Shown here: positions 14,202-22,891 of the stretch, piece by piece
How the letters are laid out: every line of letters starts with the position of its first letter
Numbering within the stretch: position 1 is the first letter of the stretch
Assembly: GCA_948528155.1 (NCBI GenBank)
Contig: CAOSZT010000008.1
Location: 1-33,898, forward strand
DNA: 33,898 nt
Direction: 5' to 3'
Source: an uncultured Clostridia bacterium
GTDB lineage: Bacteria; Bacillota; Clostridia; TANB77; CAG-508
Notes under the pieces: model-generated
Databases searched by the model: none
What the model was told of the DNA's origin: nothing
The model's input: only the letters and a program-made list of their open reading frames with translations
Translations under genes and position numbers: made by a program

Positions 14202-14581
14202 ACATAATGCTCCCTTTTCTTATTTGAAATTACTGCACAACTATATCCTTGTATCTTCCCTAAGTATTCTTGGTCATATTCTTGGTCATTTGAATAACAA
14301 GACATATTTACTATCTTCTTTTTGATGTCTGGATTATAAAATGTAACTTTATTTTCCCCCTTATTAAAAAGAGATAAGATAATTCCTACCTCTTCTTCAT
14401 TTAATCTTCTAAATGTCATTGTTATTTTGGGATATATACCTTTAAGTGTTCCAGAATTATCTCCTGATAAAGCTCTTCCTGTATCTTTCCCCCATATTTT
14501 GTGATAACCAAATTTTGCCTTTATTAGGTATTGTGCCATTTCTATACCATCTATTATTAAACTATCTTTATCTATTAGCAT
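14198..14581 (-). CDS. Distal-tail-type structural protein (DUF6711-like)
   Basis: 127 residues: LIIDGIEMAQYLIKAKFGYHKIWGKDTGR, then a strand-rich half ending in YSCAVISNKK. The opening and the TGR-x(3)-G motif are typical of small baseplate/tail proteins between the tape measure and the tail endopeptidase. It overlaps the next gene by 4 bp (ATGA type). Probably sits at the tail tip where the tube meets the baseplate. Confidence 0.6.
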   Translation of the reverse strand: MLIDKDSLIIDGIEMAQYLIKAKFGYHKIWGKDTGRALSGDNSGTLKGIYPKITMTFRRLNEEEVGIILSLFNKGENKVTFYNPDIKKKIVNMSCYSNDQEYDQEYLGKIQGYSCAVISNKKREHYV

Positions 14582-14583
14582 AA

Positions 14584-16681
14584 TTACCTCCCATTTCTAG
14601 CAAAAGCAAGTTCTTTTTCTCTTCTTGCTATCCCTCTTTGTATTGTTCTACTATCCATATTGATTATATACGAACCTCCACTATTGCCTATTTTATTTGC
14701 TATTTTTGTTGCTAAAATATCTAACCATTCTAAATTGTTTTCTAACGGCACAACCGCTTCTTTTCCTGCTTCACCTATAATTGCTTGCGTAGGCTGAGAA
14801 ATAACACCACCTTTAGCAAGAAGAGGAATCTGTTGAATATTAAATCCAAACGTTTTTCCTCCAAATCCTGGCACCCAATCTGGTATATCGAAATGTATTT
14901 TATTCACCCCTCTTATTAATGAGTTAATTCCTTTTATTATTAAGTTTAAAGGTGCTTTTGCAATACTCCACAAAGCATCAAAAACACCTTTGAAAATCTG
15001 TTTAAAGCCCTCCAAAACCACCTTCATATCTTCAGTAAATATCCCCTTGAAAACATTATATACACCTTTTATTGCTGTTTTTAATCCATTAAACAATTCG
15101 TCTGCTGATATTCCTATTAAGCTAAGAGGATATTGTGCTATACCGTACAAGTGCATCAAATACCCCTTTGAAAATTTGCTTAAATCCTTCTAATATGAGT
15201 TGCATATCACCTATGAATATACCTTTGAATATATTTATAATTCCATCTAATACTTCTTTAATTCCTGTAAATAATCCATCAAATGCATCTAATATGCCTT
15301 GTAAACAATTTACAAAACTATCATAAATATTTCCTATAGTATCCCCAAATATTTCATGAACCCACTCACTTTTACTAGCAAGCCAGTCAATGCCACTTTG
15401 AAGAAAACTTTTAATTTGTTCCCAATATTTAATTATTGTTCCTACAATTAATACTATTGCTCCTATTACAATTAACGGTATATTACCAATTAAAATTCCA
15501 AGACCTATAATTGCTATACCTATTCCTTGTATAATTTTTCCGAAATTCTTCCAACTAGGATCTTTAAGATAATCTATTAATGCTAAAATCGTCTTAATGA
15601 TACCAGTAATCATAATTCCTAGACCTAAAGATTTTATTCCTCCTAAACCAAGTTTTATGGCTAACATTCCAGATGCAATTCCACCTAAAGTTCCCAATAT
15701 TAAATCCATATTGTCCATAATCCATTTTAACCAACTTGGCACTTCACCTTGTATCTTGCTTAAATCCATACTAGGAACAGATATTCCGCTTCCTGATGAA
15801 CTATTTGAATTATCTTGTAGCACGTTCATTTCGTCAAAGCTCTGTAATGACTTTTGAACTTCTTTTGCAGATTTTGCAGTTTCTCCCATACTATCTTTCA
15901 TCTTCTTAAAGTCTTTAACGCTAGAATTACCAAATAAATTTATACCAAACCAAGCATTAGCAATAGCATTTATATAACTAAGTACTGTATATAATAATTG
16001 AACTAATTTTTGAATGACTGGTGTTAATACATTTGCTATACAATATCGCATATATTCAAGGTCTGCTGAGATTTGAGGATTGTATTGAGATACTGTACTC
16101 ATAGCTTGTTTAACTGCATTAAAAGCTGTTCTAATACCCAATACAGCTAAAGTCATTTTTCCTACTTTACTTATAGAGCTTTGTATCTTCTTTCCTACAT
16201 TATCTATCCCTGATTGTACTTTTTTCAAATTTATTTGTTCTATTTTTTGTTTAAATTGCTCTATTTTTAGATTATTTTCTATTTGTTTCGACTTTACTTT
16301 GTCTAGTTTTGTTCTTATCTTTTCTATCTTAGGTGCTTGTTTATCAATTTCTGCTGTTGCTTGAACATACTTTTGTTTCATTTGGTCAATTTGAATCTTT
16401 ATATTTTCATATTCTGGCATATTTCCTTGAAAAGCCAGTGCTGGATTAGATTTAAAAATCGTATCTTTTTCTGCTTTTAATTCTTTTATTTTATTTCTGT
16501 ATTTATCTGCTTCTTGCTGTAATTGTTCATAACTATTTATTTCCCTTTGCAATGAACTTTGTTCTACACTAGATTTTGAATTATCTTCTTGTAATTTCTT
16601 TATTTTATTTTCTAATTCTGTTATTCCTTTATCTACATCTTTATTATCTAATCTAGTTTTTATTTTTAAATATCCATCCAT
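14584..16681 (-). CDS. Tape measure protein, one +1 shift at CGG
   Basis: Sets tail length and helps DNA exit. Residues 1-190 are a long coiled coil (VDKGITELENKIKKLQE...), followed by hydrophobic segments around 315-420 typical of tape measures, and repeats with KGIFxxDMxxxLEGFKQIFKGVFDAL. Codon 513 is CGG just after the first repeat; frame 0 ends 6 codons later. Skipping C gives GGT and continues GIAQYPLSLIGISADELFNG, leads into the second copy of the repeat, and ends with a conserved C-terminus (GEAGKEAVVPLENN). Total about 698 residues. The shift falls between repeats, so homologous recombination between them was considered, but a repeat unit would be in frame. Confidence 0.85.
15143..15145 (-). 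other. +1 frameshift site CGGT (tape measure)
   Basis: CTT GTA CGG TAT in frame 0; skipping C gives GTA GGT ATA (V-G-I) and reopens the frame for 186 codons. Confidence 0.8.
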
Positions 16682-16683
16682 TT

Positions 16684-17256
16684 TTAACCTCCTCTTAATT
16701 GTTTTTCAAAGAGTTCATCTAACCTTTTTTCTTCTGCTGTTTTCATATTTTCTTTTTTTAATGCAACCTGCTCTTTTTGTTTAATCCACTTTTCTTTTTC
16801 TTTACTATCTTTAATTTGTTCTACATCAAAATTCCTAACGAATCTAACTCTATTTAAAATACATTTATCAGACAATCCACAAAGTAAATTGTAAAATTCC
16901 CACCAATGCATATATGTATTTTGTTTTATTTTGACGTTATAGTCATAAAAAAAAGAAGTACGAATATACTCCCAATCTTGCTCAAAATCCATATCAATTT
17001 CTTGTTCTTCTTCATCATCTTCTTTTTTATCTTTTCCGCAACTTAAATACTTTAATGATATTGTTAATAACTCGTTCCAGTCTTGACTATTTTCTAATCC
17101 TTTATCTCCAAATATAAGATAAATAATTGCTAATGCTCTTTCTTCATCTTTGATATTTGATTTTGCTAGTCTATCGCATTGTATAGCTATCCTAAAATCC
17201 GTATTTATTTCATACTTTCTATTTTTTACTTGTGCATATTTAGGATAACTATTCAT
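16684..17256 (-). CDS. Gp15-like tail assembly chaperone
   Basis: 190 residues. The pattern IDFRIAIQCDRL (here TDFRIAIQCDRLAKS), an acidic middle (KKEDDEEEQEIDMDFEQDWEYI), and the aromatic block YMHWWEFYNLLCGL match the bacteriophage Gp15 family, the C-terminal part of the tail chaperone pair. It overlaps the upstream chaperone gene by 8 bp and lies just before the tape measure gene, as in other siphophages. It should bind the tape measure during tail assembly. No slippery heptamer is obvious in the overlap. Confidence 0.75.
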   Translation of the reverse strand: MNSYPKYAQVKNRKYEINTDFRIAIQCDRLAKSNIKDEERALAIIYLIFGDKGLENSQDWNELLTISLKYLSCGKDKKEDDEEEQEIDMDFEQDWEYIRTSFFYDYNVKIKQNTYMHWWEFYNLLCGLSDKCILNRVRFVRNFDVEQIKDSKEKEKWIKQKEQVALKKENMKTAEEKRLDELFEKQLRGG

Positions 17257-17749
17257 TAGTCAACACATCACTTTGAGCCACTTTATATTTTTCTTTTATT
17301 CTATCTGTCATATCATTAATTGTTAATTTCATCTTGCCATAGTATGGTTTTAACATCTCATCTATATCATCCCACACTTCCCAATATGGATTTCTTCCAT
17401 TCAAAAATTTTTTAGTTCCACCTTGTCCTAAGAATAAATCCATAGCCACTTCCATATCTTTATAAAATTGTTTAGTAGCTTTCACTTTTTCTGCTTCATT
17501 AGAACTTAATAATTGCTTTCCTTTATGATCTTGTTTTTTATCTATAATAATAAATTGTGCCTTTAAATTTCTTTTTGCTTGTTCAATTAAATTTAAGCAT
17601 TTATTGTATTTTAATGGCAATTCTATATCTCCCAAATCAAATTCTATAAATACTTCATTACCATTTTTATCTTTTATAATATTATCATCTTTATCTTTAA
17701 ATCCTAATTGTAATATATCTTTTCTTTCTTTTAAATTAATATATTCCAT
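17249..17749 (-). CDS. Tail assembly chaperone / Gp14-like protein
   Basis: 166 residues, MEYINLKERKDILQLGFKD at the N-terminus and an acidic C-terminal half with a FLGQGGTKKFL motif. Position between the major tail gene and the Gp15-like gene, and small acidic character, fit the N-terminal tail chaperone. Its first 62 codons are part of the 1622-bp duplication and recur at 19189-19371. The ATG follows GGAGG. This copy is intact. Confidence 0.65.
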   Translation of the reverse strand: MEYINLKERKDILQLGFKDKDDNIIKDKNGNEVFIEFDLGDIELPLKYNKCLNLIEQAKRNLKAQFIIIDKKQDHKGKQLLSSNEAEKVKATKQFYKDMEVAMDLFLGQGGTKKFLNGRNPYWEVWDDIDEMLKPYYGKMKLTINDMTDRIKEKYKVAQSDVLTNE

Positions 17750-17769
17750 AATTTCCTCCTATAATAAAA

Positions 17770-17790
17770 GACACCAGTTAAACTGATGTC
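17770..17790. terminator. Hairpin between accessory cassette and tail chaperone
   Basis: GACACCAGTT / AACTGATGTC with a 1-nt loop region and T-rich flank on the minus strand. It would end the accessory transcript before the tail chaperone gene. Second copy at 19392-19412. Confidence 0.6.
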
Positions 17791-17804
17791 CTAATTTGTA
17801 TTAC

Positions 17805-17888
17805 TTATTCGTATACACTTCTTCTATGTCCTACTTCTGCACTTTTACTTACTTCTATTCCACAGTCTTTACATACTTTTATTGCCAT
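17805..17888 (-). CDS. 27-residue peptide with CxxC
   Basis: MAIKVCKDCGIEVSKSAEV... It has one CxxC knuckle, as in the zinc-ribbon heads of DUF4352-type membrane proteins, and lies directly downstream of such a gene. AAGGAA precedes the ATG by 10 bp. It may be a tiny zinc-binding partner or a leftover of a larger protein. Identical copy at 19427-19510. Confidence 0.35.
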   Translation of the reverse strand: MAIKVCKDCGIEVSKSAEVGHRRSVYE

Positions 17889-17909
17889 AATGAATTATTT
17901 CCTTTATTT

Positions 17910-18437
17910 TTATTGTAGTTTTATTTTCAATTCTTTTGAACTCCATATATTGTCACTATATATTAATACTAATCCTATATCTTCTTTAGGTTGTTCAAAT
18001 GTTATCGTTCCTGATATTTTACCTCCTGGTATTAGCTCTCCACTATGCAATGCAGTGTCTTTATCTATAGTTGTAAATGTTGTGCTTTCTTGCTGCCCTT
18101 GTGAATTTTGCATTTTAAAATAATAAGGATTATAACTTAAATTACTATTTCCCTTGTTCTCAATTGTTACATGTACTATAACAAACTCTTTTCCAGTTTT
18201 AGGTTTATCAAATTGACTTCCTTGTGATTTTTCAACTTTTGTAACTGTAATTGCTCCATTTCCCAATACCGCTTCTTCTCCTTGATTATATTCTGTTTTT
18301 TCATTTTTACTCGCATATGCAGATGTTGAATCTGCTGTATTTACTTCACTTGCTCCTGCACTTGCAATTACAATTACTATTAGAATAATTACCCAAAACC
18401 ACCATTTTTTATATATTGGCTTTTTTTCTCTTTCCAT
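17910..18437 (-). CDS. Membrane-anchored DUF4352-like protein (accessory), copy 1
   Basis: 175 residues: basic N-terminus, one membrane anchor (KKWWFWVIILIVIVIASAG), a serine-rich linker, then an immunoglobulin-like beta domain with GKEFVIVHVTIENKGN and GGKISGTITFEQP, the usual signature of DUF4352. The domain should lie outside the membrane. GGAGG precedes the ATG. It interrupts the tail operon and has its own flanking terminators, so it is a lysogenic-conversion type gene; an exclusion or cell-surface role is possible but unproven. Confidence 0.7.
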   Translation of the reverse strand: MEREKKPIYKKWWFWVIILIVIVIASAGASEVNTADSTSAYASKNEKTEYNQGEEAVLGNGAITVTKVEKSQGSQFDKPKTGKEFVIVHVTIENKGNSNLSYNPYYFKMQNSQGQQESTTFTTIDKDTALHSGELIPGGKISGTITFEQPKEDIGLVLIYSDNIWSSKELKIKLQ

Positions 18438-18546
18438 AATAAATTCCTCCTTTTATATAAAGAATAATACAATAAAAGGTATTTTTTGTATGTAGTACAT
18501 GTGTAATTCAAATAAACCACATTTATCTAGTGCTTTTGTCAGTATT

Positions 18547-18574
18547 TGTCGATTTTCAATCCCATCTTTCGACA
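18547..18574. promoter_or_regulatory. Paired 0A-box-like sites before the RHH gene
   Basis: TGTCGAT at 18547 and TTCGACA at 18568-18574, facing each other in the divergent region between the DUF4352 and RHH genes. Copied at 20169-20196. Confidence 0.4.
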
Positions 18575-18688
18575 GCTTTTGCATTTTTAATTGTTTATAA
18601 TAATATTATGTCATACAAACATATTACAAATGCACCATATACGTATTTATATGTATTATGTATAATAATATTGTATGGAGGGATTAAT

Positions 18689-18886
18689 ATGAACAATTTT
18701 AAAATACCTATCATTCCACCCACATCTCAACGTTCAATTAGATTTCCAAATGATCTAATCGAAGAAGTTGAAAATGCTATTAAAGATAAACAAACGACAT
18801 TTAGTGCATTTATAGTTGCTGCAACTAGACATGCAATAAATGAATTAGAAGATACTAAAGATACTAATAATTTAATATCAAGATAA
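18689..18886 (+). CDS. Ribbon-helix-helix (Arc-like) protein, copy 1
   Basis: 65 residues; QRSIRFPNDLIEEVENAI and TTFSAFIVAATRHAINEL give the strand-helix-helix of Arc/MetJ-type DNA-binding proteins. The start is set by TGGAGGG 5-6 bp upstream; longer in-frame upstream sequence has no site. It is divergent from the DUF4352 gene and convergent with the major tail gene, so it probably regulates the accessory cassette or itself. A 13-bp inverted repeat begins at its stop codon. Confidence 0.75.
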   Translation: MNNFKIPIIPPTSQRSIRFPNDLIEEVENAIKDKQTTFSAFIVAATRHAINELEDTKDTNNLISR

Positions 18887-18958
18887 CAAGAAATTTTAGT
18901 TATAATTTCATTCTACATTTCTGCATACTATAATTTAACAAGTACTTTCTTGTTATCT
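18881..18958. terminator. Large inverted repeat AGATAACAAGAAA / TTTCTTGTTATCT
   Basis: 13-bp perfect stem with a loop of about 52 nt between the RHH gene and the truncated tail gene, with T-rich right flank. It can serve as a bidirectional terminator. Copied at 20503-20580. Confidence 0.6.
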
Positions 18959-18983
18959 TTTTTATGTAGCATATTATATATTT

Positions 18984-19188
18984 CTAAGCAGTTTTCTCTG
19001 TAAATGTTGGAACTCCATTATTGAATGTGACTTTGCCAAAAGTTGGATCTCCTTGAACTTGAATTTTATATTTAAGTTTTAATGCAGAACCTCCTTCAAT
19101 ACTATCTGTATCTGGTACTATTAATACATTAAATAATCTTGCGTCATATTTTGGTGATTCCCCTGTTTCATCTACTCTATATTTATAT
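18984..19188 (-). pseudogene. Truncated 3-prime copy of the major tail gene
   Basis: Encodes the last 67 or so residues (YKYRVDETGESPKYDARLF...TEKTA) identical to the intact gene at 20606-21211. It was created by the duplication and has no own start or ribosome binding site; the upstream sequence is chaperone DNA in another frame. Confidence 0.85.
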
Positions 19189-19371
19189 ATTTCTTTTTGC
19201 TTGTTCAATTAAATTTAAGCATTTATTGTATTTTAATGGCAATTCTATATCTCCCAAATCAAATTCTATAAATACTTCATTACCATTTTTATCTTTTATA
19301 ATATTATCATCTTTATCTTTAAATCCTAATTGTAATATATCTTTTCTTTCTTTTAAATTAATATATTCCAT
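19189..19371 (-). pseudogene. Truncated 5-prime copy of the tail chaperone gene
   Basis: The first 61 codons (MEYINLKERK...EQAKRN) with the original ribosome binding site, then out of frame into tail-gene DNA and a quick stop. It may still be translated as a short chaperone fragment. Confidence 0.85.
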
Positions 19372-19426
19372 AATTTCCTCCTATAATAAAAGACACCAGT
19401 TAAACTGATGTCCTAATTTGTATTAC

Positions 19427-19510
19427 TTATTCGTATACACTTCTTCTATGTCCTACTTCTGCACTTTTACTTACTTCTATTCCACAGTCTTTACATACTT
19501 TTATTGCCAT
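19427..19510 (-). CDS. 27-residue CxxC peptide, copy 2
   Basis: Identical to the ORF at 17805-17888, with the same AAGGAA site and position downstream of the second DUF4352-like gene. Confidence 0.35.
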   Translation of the reverse strand: MAIKVCKDCGIEVSKSAEVGHRRSVYE

Positions 19511-19531
19511 AATGAATTATTTCCTTTATTT

Positions 19532-20059
19532 TTATTGTAGTTTTATTTTCAATTCTTTTGAACTCCATATATTGTCACTATATATTAATACTAATCCTAT
19601 ATCTTCTTTAGGTTGTTCAAATGTTATCGTTCCTGATATTTTACCTCCTGGTATTAGCTCTCCACTATGCAATGCAGTGTCTTTATCTATAGTTGTAAAT
19701 GTTGTGCTTTCTTGCTGCCCTTGTGAATTTTGCATTTTAAAATAATAAGGATTATAACTTAAATTACTATTTCCCTTGTTCTCAATTGTTACATGTACTA
19801 TAACAAACTCTTTTCCAGTTTTAGGTTTATCAAATTGACTTCCTTGTGATTTTTCAACTTTTGTAACTGTAATTGCTCCATTTCCCAATACCGCTTCTTC
19901 TCCTTGATTATATTCTGTTTTTTCATTTTTACTCGCATATGCAGATGTTGAATCTGCTGTATTTACTTCACTTGCTCCTGCACTTGCAATTACAATTACT
20001 ATTAGAATAATTACCCAAAACCACCATTTTTTATATATTGGCTTTTTTTCTCTTTCCAT
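19532..20059 (-). CDS. Membrane-anchored DUF4352-like protein, copy 2
   Basis: Identical protein to the gene at 17910-18437 (same membrane anchor and beta domain). The ancestral copy cannot be told from the duplicate by sequence alone; before the duplication the order was major tail gene, RHH gene, DUF4352 gene, tail chaperone. Two identical copies double the dosage of the cassette. Confidence 0.7.
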   Translation of the reverse strand: MEREKKPIYKKWWFWVIILIVIVIASAGASEVNTADSTSAYASKNEKTEYNQGEEAVLGNGAITVTKVEKSQGSQFDKPKTGKEFVIVHVTIENKGNSNLSYNPYYFKMQNSQGQQESTTFTTIDKDTALHSGELIPGGKISGTITFEQPKEDIGLVLIYSDNIWSSKELKIKLQ

Positions 20060-20310
20060 AATAAATTCCTCCTTTTATATAAAGAATAATACAATAAAAG
20101 GTATTTTTTGTATGTAGTACATGTGTAATTCAAATAAACCACATTTATCTAGTGCTTTTGTCAGTATTTGTCGATTTTCAATCCCATCTTTCGACAGCTT
20201 TTGCATTTTTAATTGTTTATAATAATATTATGTCATACAAACATATTACAAATGCACCATATACGTATTTATATGTATTATGTATAATAATATTGTATGG
20301 AGGGATTAAT

Positions 20311-20508
20311 ATGAACAATTTTAAAATACCTATCATTCCACCCACATCTCAACGTTCAATTAGATTTCCAAATGATCTAATCGAAGAAGTTGAAAATGCT
20401 ATTAAAGATAAACAAACGACATTTAGTGCATTTATAGTTGCTGCAACTAGACATGCAATAAATGAATTAGAAGATACTAAAGATACTAATAATTTAATAT
20501 CAAGATAA
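20311..20508 (+). CDS. Ribbon-helix-helix (Arc-like) protein, copy 2
   Basis: Identical to 18689-18886, with the same ribosome binding site, upstream 0A-box-like pair and downstream inverted repeat. It converges on the intact major tail gene. Confidence 0.75.
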   Translation: MNNFKIPIIPPTSQRSIRFPNDLIEEVENAIKDKQTTFSAFIVAATRHAINELEDTKDTNNLISR

Positions 20509-20605
20509 CAAGAAATTTTAGTTATAATTTCATTCTACATTTCTGCATACTATAATTTAACAAGTACTTTCTTGTTATCTTTTTTATGTAGCATATTATA
20601 TATTT

Positions 20606-21211
20606 CTAAGCAGTTTTCTCTGTAAATGTTGGAACTCCATTATTGAATGTGACTTTGCCAAAAGTTGGATCTCCTTGAACTTGAATTTTATATTTAAGTT
20701 TTAATGCAGAACCTCCTTCAATACTATCTGTATCTGGTACTATTAATACATTAAATAATCTTGCGTCATATTTTGGTGATTCCCCTGTTTCATCTACTCT
20801 ATATTTATATACTTCTAGTTTTTGTGTTTCTAATTCTGTACCTTTTGCCATTTTATACATTAAGTCATCAACATATTCAAATACTCCGTCGCCTTTTATA
20901 GCAGTTTGTTCTATGTCTGAACCTAAAGAATATCCATCCACTGAATGCCTTTCGTTATCTTCTATAATCCAGTGTTCATCTGTTGTTTTTGCTCCATAGC
21001 TATTTTCTTTTGAAGTAATACCTCTACCGATTATATCCCATTTGGGCGTTGTTTCTTTTGGGGCTGTATTTAAGAAATTTATTTTTGATGTATTATTAAG
21101 TCTATCATATTTTTTTGTTTCTGTGTCTGCCATTGTACTTTCCTCCTCATTTAATAAATTAATATCATTTTCATTTGGGGTTTCTTCTACTGATTTTGCT
21201 TTAGTTACCAT
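20606..21211 (-). CDS. Major tail (tube) protein
   Basis: 201 residues. Acidic N-terminus, then FLNTAPK...PKWDIIGRGITS and YGAKTTDEHWIIEDNERHSVDGYSLGSDIEQTAIKGDGVFEYVDDL, and a C-terminal beta region ending FTEKTA. The pattern and the place after the tail terminator gene match clostridial siphophage tail tube proteins. It polymerises around the tape measure. Its 3-prime part is duplicated at 18984-19188. Confidence 0.8.
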   Translation of the reverse strand: MVTKAKSVEETPNENDINLLNEEESTMADTETKKYDRLNNTSKINFLNTAPKETTPKWDIIGRGITSKENSYGAKTTDEHWIIEDNERHSVDGYSLGSDIEQTAIKGDGVFEYVDDLMYKMAKGTELETQKLEVYKYRVDETGESPKYDARLFNVLIVPDTDSIEGGSALKLKYKIQVQGDPTFGKVTFNNGVPTFTEKTA

Positions 21212-21212
21212 A

Positions 21213-21632
21213 TCATACCTCCTTATAATATTTCAAATAACATTGAATACGATAAATAGCTTCATTTGCATTTGTTGCAAATATATATCCATTTGTCGTT
21301 GTTCCAATTTCGTATATTCCATTTATATCTGGATATATCTCTTTTCTATTATTTCCTTCTAACCAATTTCTAAAATTTTCAAAGAACTTTGAATTATCTA
21401 TATTATTTTGTAAGTCTTCATTCCATATTAATTTAGAATCAAATGTAAATAGAAATTGTCTTTCTTGATTTCCTATTATATCTTCACTCACAATAGGATT
21501 GTATCCTGCATTTTCATTAATAGAATATGTCTTAACCTTATCTATTAAATACTCTACATTTAATTGGGCATATTCGCCTAAATAAGGGCATTTTGCCATA
21601 TAATCCCTTACTTCATCAATCATTGCTTTCAT
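21213..21632 (-). CDS. Tail terminator-like minor capsid protein
   Basis: 139 residues starting MKAMIDEVRDYMAKCPYLGEYAQLNV; the motif NRKEIYPDINGIYEIGTTTNGYIFAT and the ending IYRIQCYLKYYKEV are typical of the phage minor capsid/tail terminator proteins placed between the HK97-gp10-like gene and the major tail gene. It overlaps the upstream gene by one base. It probably caps the tail tube and joins it to the head. Confidence 0.7.
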   Translation of the reverse strand: MKAMIDEVRDYMAKCPYLGEYAQLNVEYLIDKVKTYSINENAGYNPIVSEDIIGNQERQFLFTFDSKLIWNEDLQNNIDNSKFFENFRNWLEGNNRKEIYPDINGIYEIGTTTNGYIFATNANEAIYRIQCYLKYYKEV

Positions 21633-22081
21633 TACTTATCTATCTCCTTTTGACCTACATTTAATATATCTTCAAAATGGTCTGCTAACATTCTTTCAAC
21701 AAAATGGTCTCCCCTTAAAGCTCCTCCATGATAGTTTAGCTTTTTATCACTTGGAACTTTTTTTATATCTGGTCTACTCCAAAATCTACCACTTATTGAG
21801 TCATGAAATGCACCTTTTTTATGTTTAGGGTCAACATACAAAATACCTTCGTGTTGATAATGTGCATAAGGTGTATTTACATTAATTTCTCCATAACCTA
21901 CTTTTGTAGAATTATACATACTAGTTATCATTTGTCCGCTATCCATAGGCATATATTTATCCATATATCCCATAAAAGCACTATCAATAACCTTCTGTGT
22001 TCTTCCACCATCTAAACCATATTTGTCTATAATTTGTTGCTTTTGAATACTACTAAAAGCTACCATATAATCTACTTTCAT
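21632..22081 (-). CDS. Minor capsid / head-tail joining protein (Minor_capsid_2-like)
   Basis: 149 residues, with KYMPMDSGQMITSMYNSTKVGYGEINVNTPYAHYQHEG and a C-terminal GDHFVERMLADH. The phrase P-Y-A-x-x-Q-H-E-G is diagnostic of head-tail joining minor capsid proteins. Gene order with neighbours supports a role in the head-tail connector. Ends one base into the next gene. Confidence 0.75.
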   Translation of the reverse strand: MKVDYMVAFSSIQKQQIIDKYGLDGGRTQKVIDSAFMGYMDKYMPMDSGQMITSMYNSTKVGYGEINVNTPYAHYQHEGILYVDPKHKKGAFHDSISGRFWSRPDIKKVPSDKKLNYHGGALRGDHFVERMLADHFEDILNVGQKEIDK

Positions 22082-22082
22082 C

Positions 22083-22484
22083 CTAAGCTCCTGTTATAGC
22101 AAAATGCCACATATCTTCACTGCCATAGTCTTTTATTGTTATGTCAGATATTTTAATTACATCTTTGTAATCTTCTACTAGTTTTGTAGTAGTAGTAAAA
22201 TTCTTTACTATTCCCTTTACTAGATAATCATCTGGTTGTAATGTCCATGTCTTTTGCTCTTTTTCAAATTCTTCTGGCTTTTGATATGTTTCATTTCTAC
22301 TATCATTTATTAGTATTCTTGCACTTAAACCATCATTTTTAGTTAGCTGTGTTCCATTTATTGATATTCCATCTTTAGAACTCCAAAATCCTTTTATATA
22401 GCTTACTTTATATTTAGGCTTTCTTGTTTCTTTATCGACATATTTGTTAATTACTGTTATATCTTTATCAAATAAATCCTCCAT
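22083..22484 (-). CDS. Minor capsid protein (Minor_capsid_1-like)
   Basis: 133 residues. DITVINKYVDKETRKPKYKVSYIKGFWSSKDGISI followed by an ISINGTQLTKNDGLSARI-like segment and TWTLQPDDYLVKG fits the minor capsid protein that usually stands here between the connector and the joining protein. Strand-rich, no catalytic motif. Translationally linked to both neighbours by 1-bp gaps. Confidence 0.7.
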   Translation of the reverse strand: MEDLFDKDITVINKYVDKETRKPKYKVSYIKGFWSSKDGISINGTQLTKNDGLSARILINDSRNETYQKPEEFEKEQKTWTLQPDDYLVKGIVKNFTTTTKLVEDYKDVIKISDITIKDYGSEDMWHFAITGA

Positions 22485-22485
22485 T

Positions 22486-22875
22486 CTAAACTCCTCTATA
22501 TAGCAAGCCTGTATCTAATAAATACATTCTAATTACTTCTATTATTTTTAATTTTTGGTTAGAAATTTCTGCTTCAATATCATTTATACTTGAAGTATCA
22601 AATGTTCTTGAGTAATCTCCTACACTTTCACTTTTTAGCATTTTACCTGATATTGTTGTATCTTTTTTACTTTCTAATTGCTCGATATTTAATAGTATAT
22701 CAGCAATAGAGCAAGTTGCAAGTTGTACTTCATTTTCATAGCTTGTTATTGGTCTATTAAAGATATTTTTTCGTACTTCGTAACTTGCTCTTATCACTAA
22801 TTTATTAAAATCGTCTTTGGGCATGTTGCCCTTATATGTATCTATGTAAAAATCATAATTAGTATAATTTGTCAT
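22486..22875 (-). CDS. Head-tail connector / DNA packaging-like protein
   Basis: 129 residues, helical: YTNYDFYIDTYKGNMPKDDFNKLVIRASYEVRKNIFNR and a C-terminal EISNQKLKIIEVIRMYLLDTGLLYRGV. This is the common small connector (gp6/gp15-like adaptor) found directly downstream of the major capsid gene. It should bind the portal ring. No unusual features. Confidence 0.7.
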   Translation of the reverse strand: MTNYTNYDFYIDTYKGNMPKDDFNKLVIRASYEVRKNIFNRPITSYENEVQLATCSIADILLNIEQLESKKDTTISGKMLKSESVGDYSRTFDTSSINDIEAEISNQKLKIIEVIRMYLLDTGLLYRGV

Positions 22876-22891
22876 GCCCTTTCAACTCCTT

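Larger units (their letters stand above)
17567..19188. repeat. Tandem duplication, unit 1 (1622 bp)
   Basis: Every stretch compared is identical to 19189-20810 with a constant offset of 1622. The unit runs from inside the tail chaperone gene, across the accessory cassette, into the 3-prime part of the major tail gene. The junction has 1 bp of shared sequence. Confidence 0.95.
19189..20810. repeat. Tandem duplication, unit 2 (1622 bp)
   Basis: Copy of 17567-19188. Contains the 5-prime part of the chaperone gene, the accessory cassette and the true 3-prime part of the major tail gene. Confidence 0.95.

Noticed and set aside
15122..15200. Classical -1 slippery heptamer in the tape measure
   Set aside because: No X-XXY-YYZ heptamer at the break; a -1 shift does not reach the conserved downstream frame there.
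16684..17300. Programmed -1 shift between the two tail chaperone genes
   Set aside because: The two genes overlap by 8 bp but each has its own start and site, and I see no slippery heptamer.
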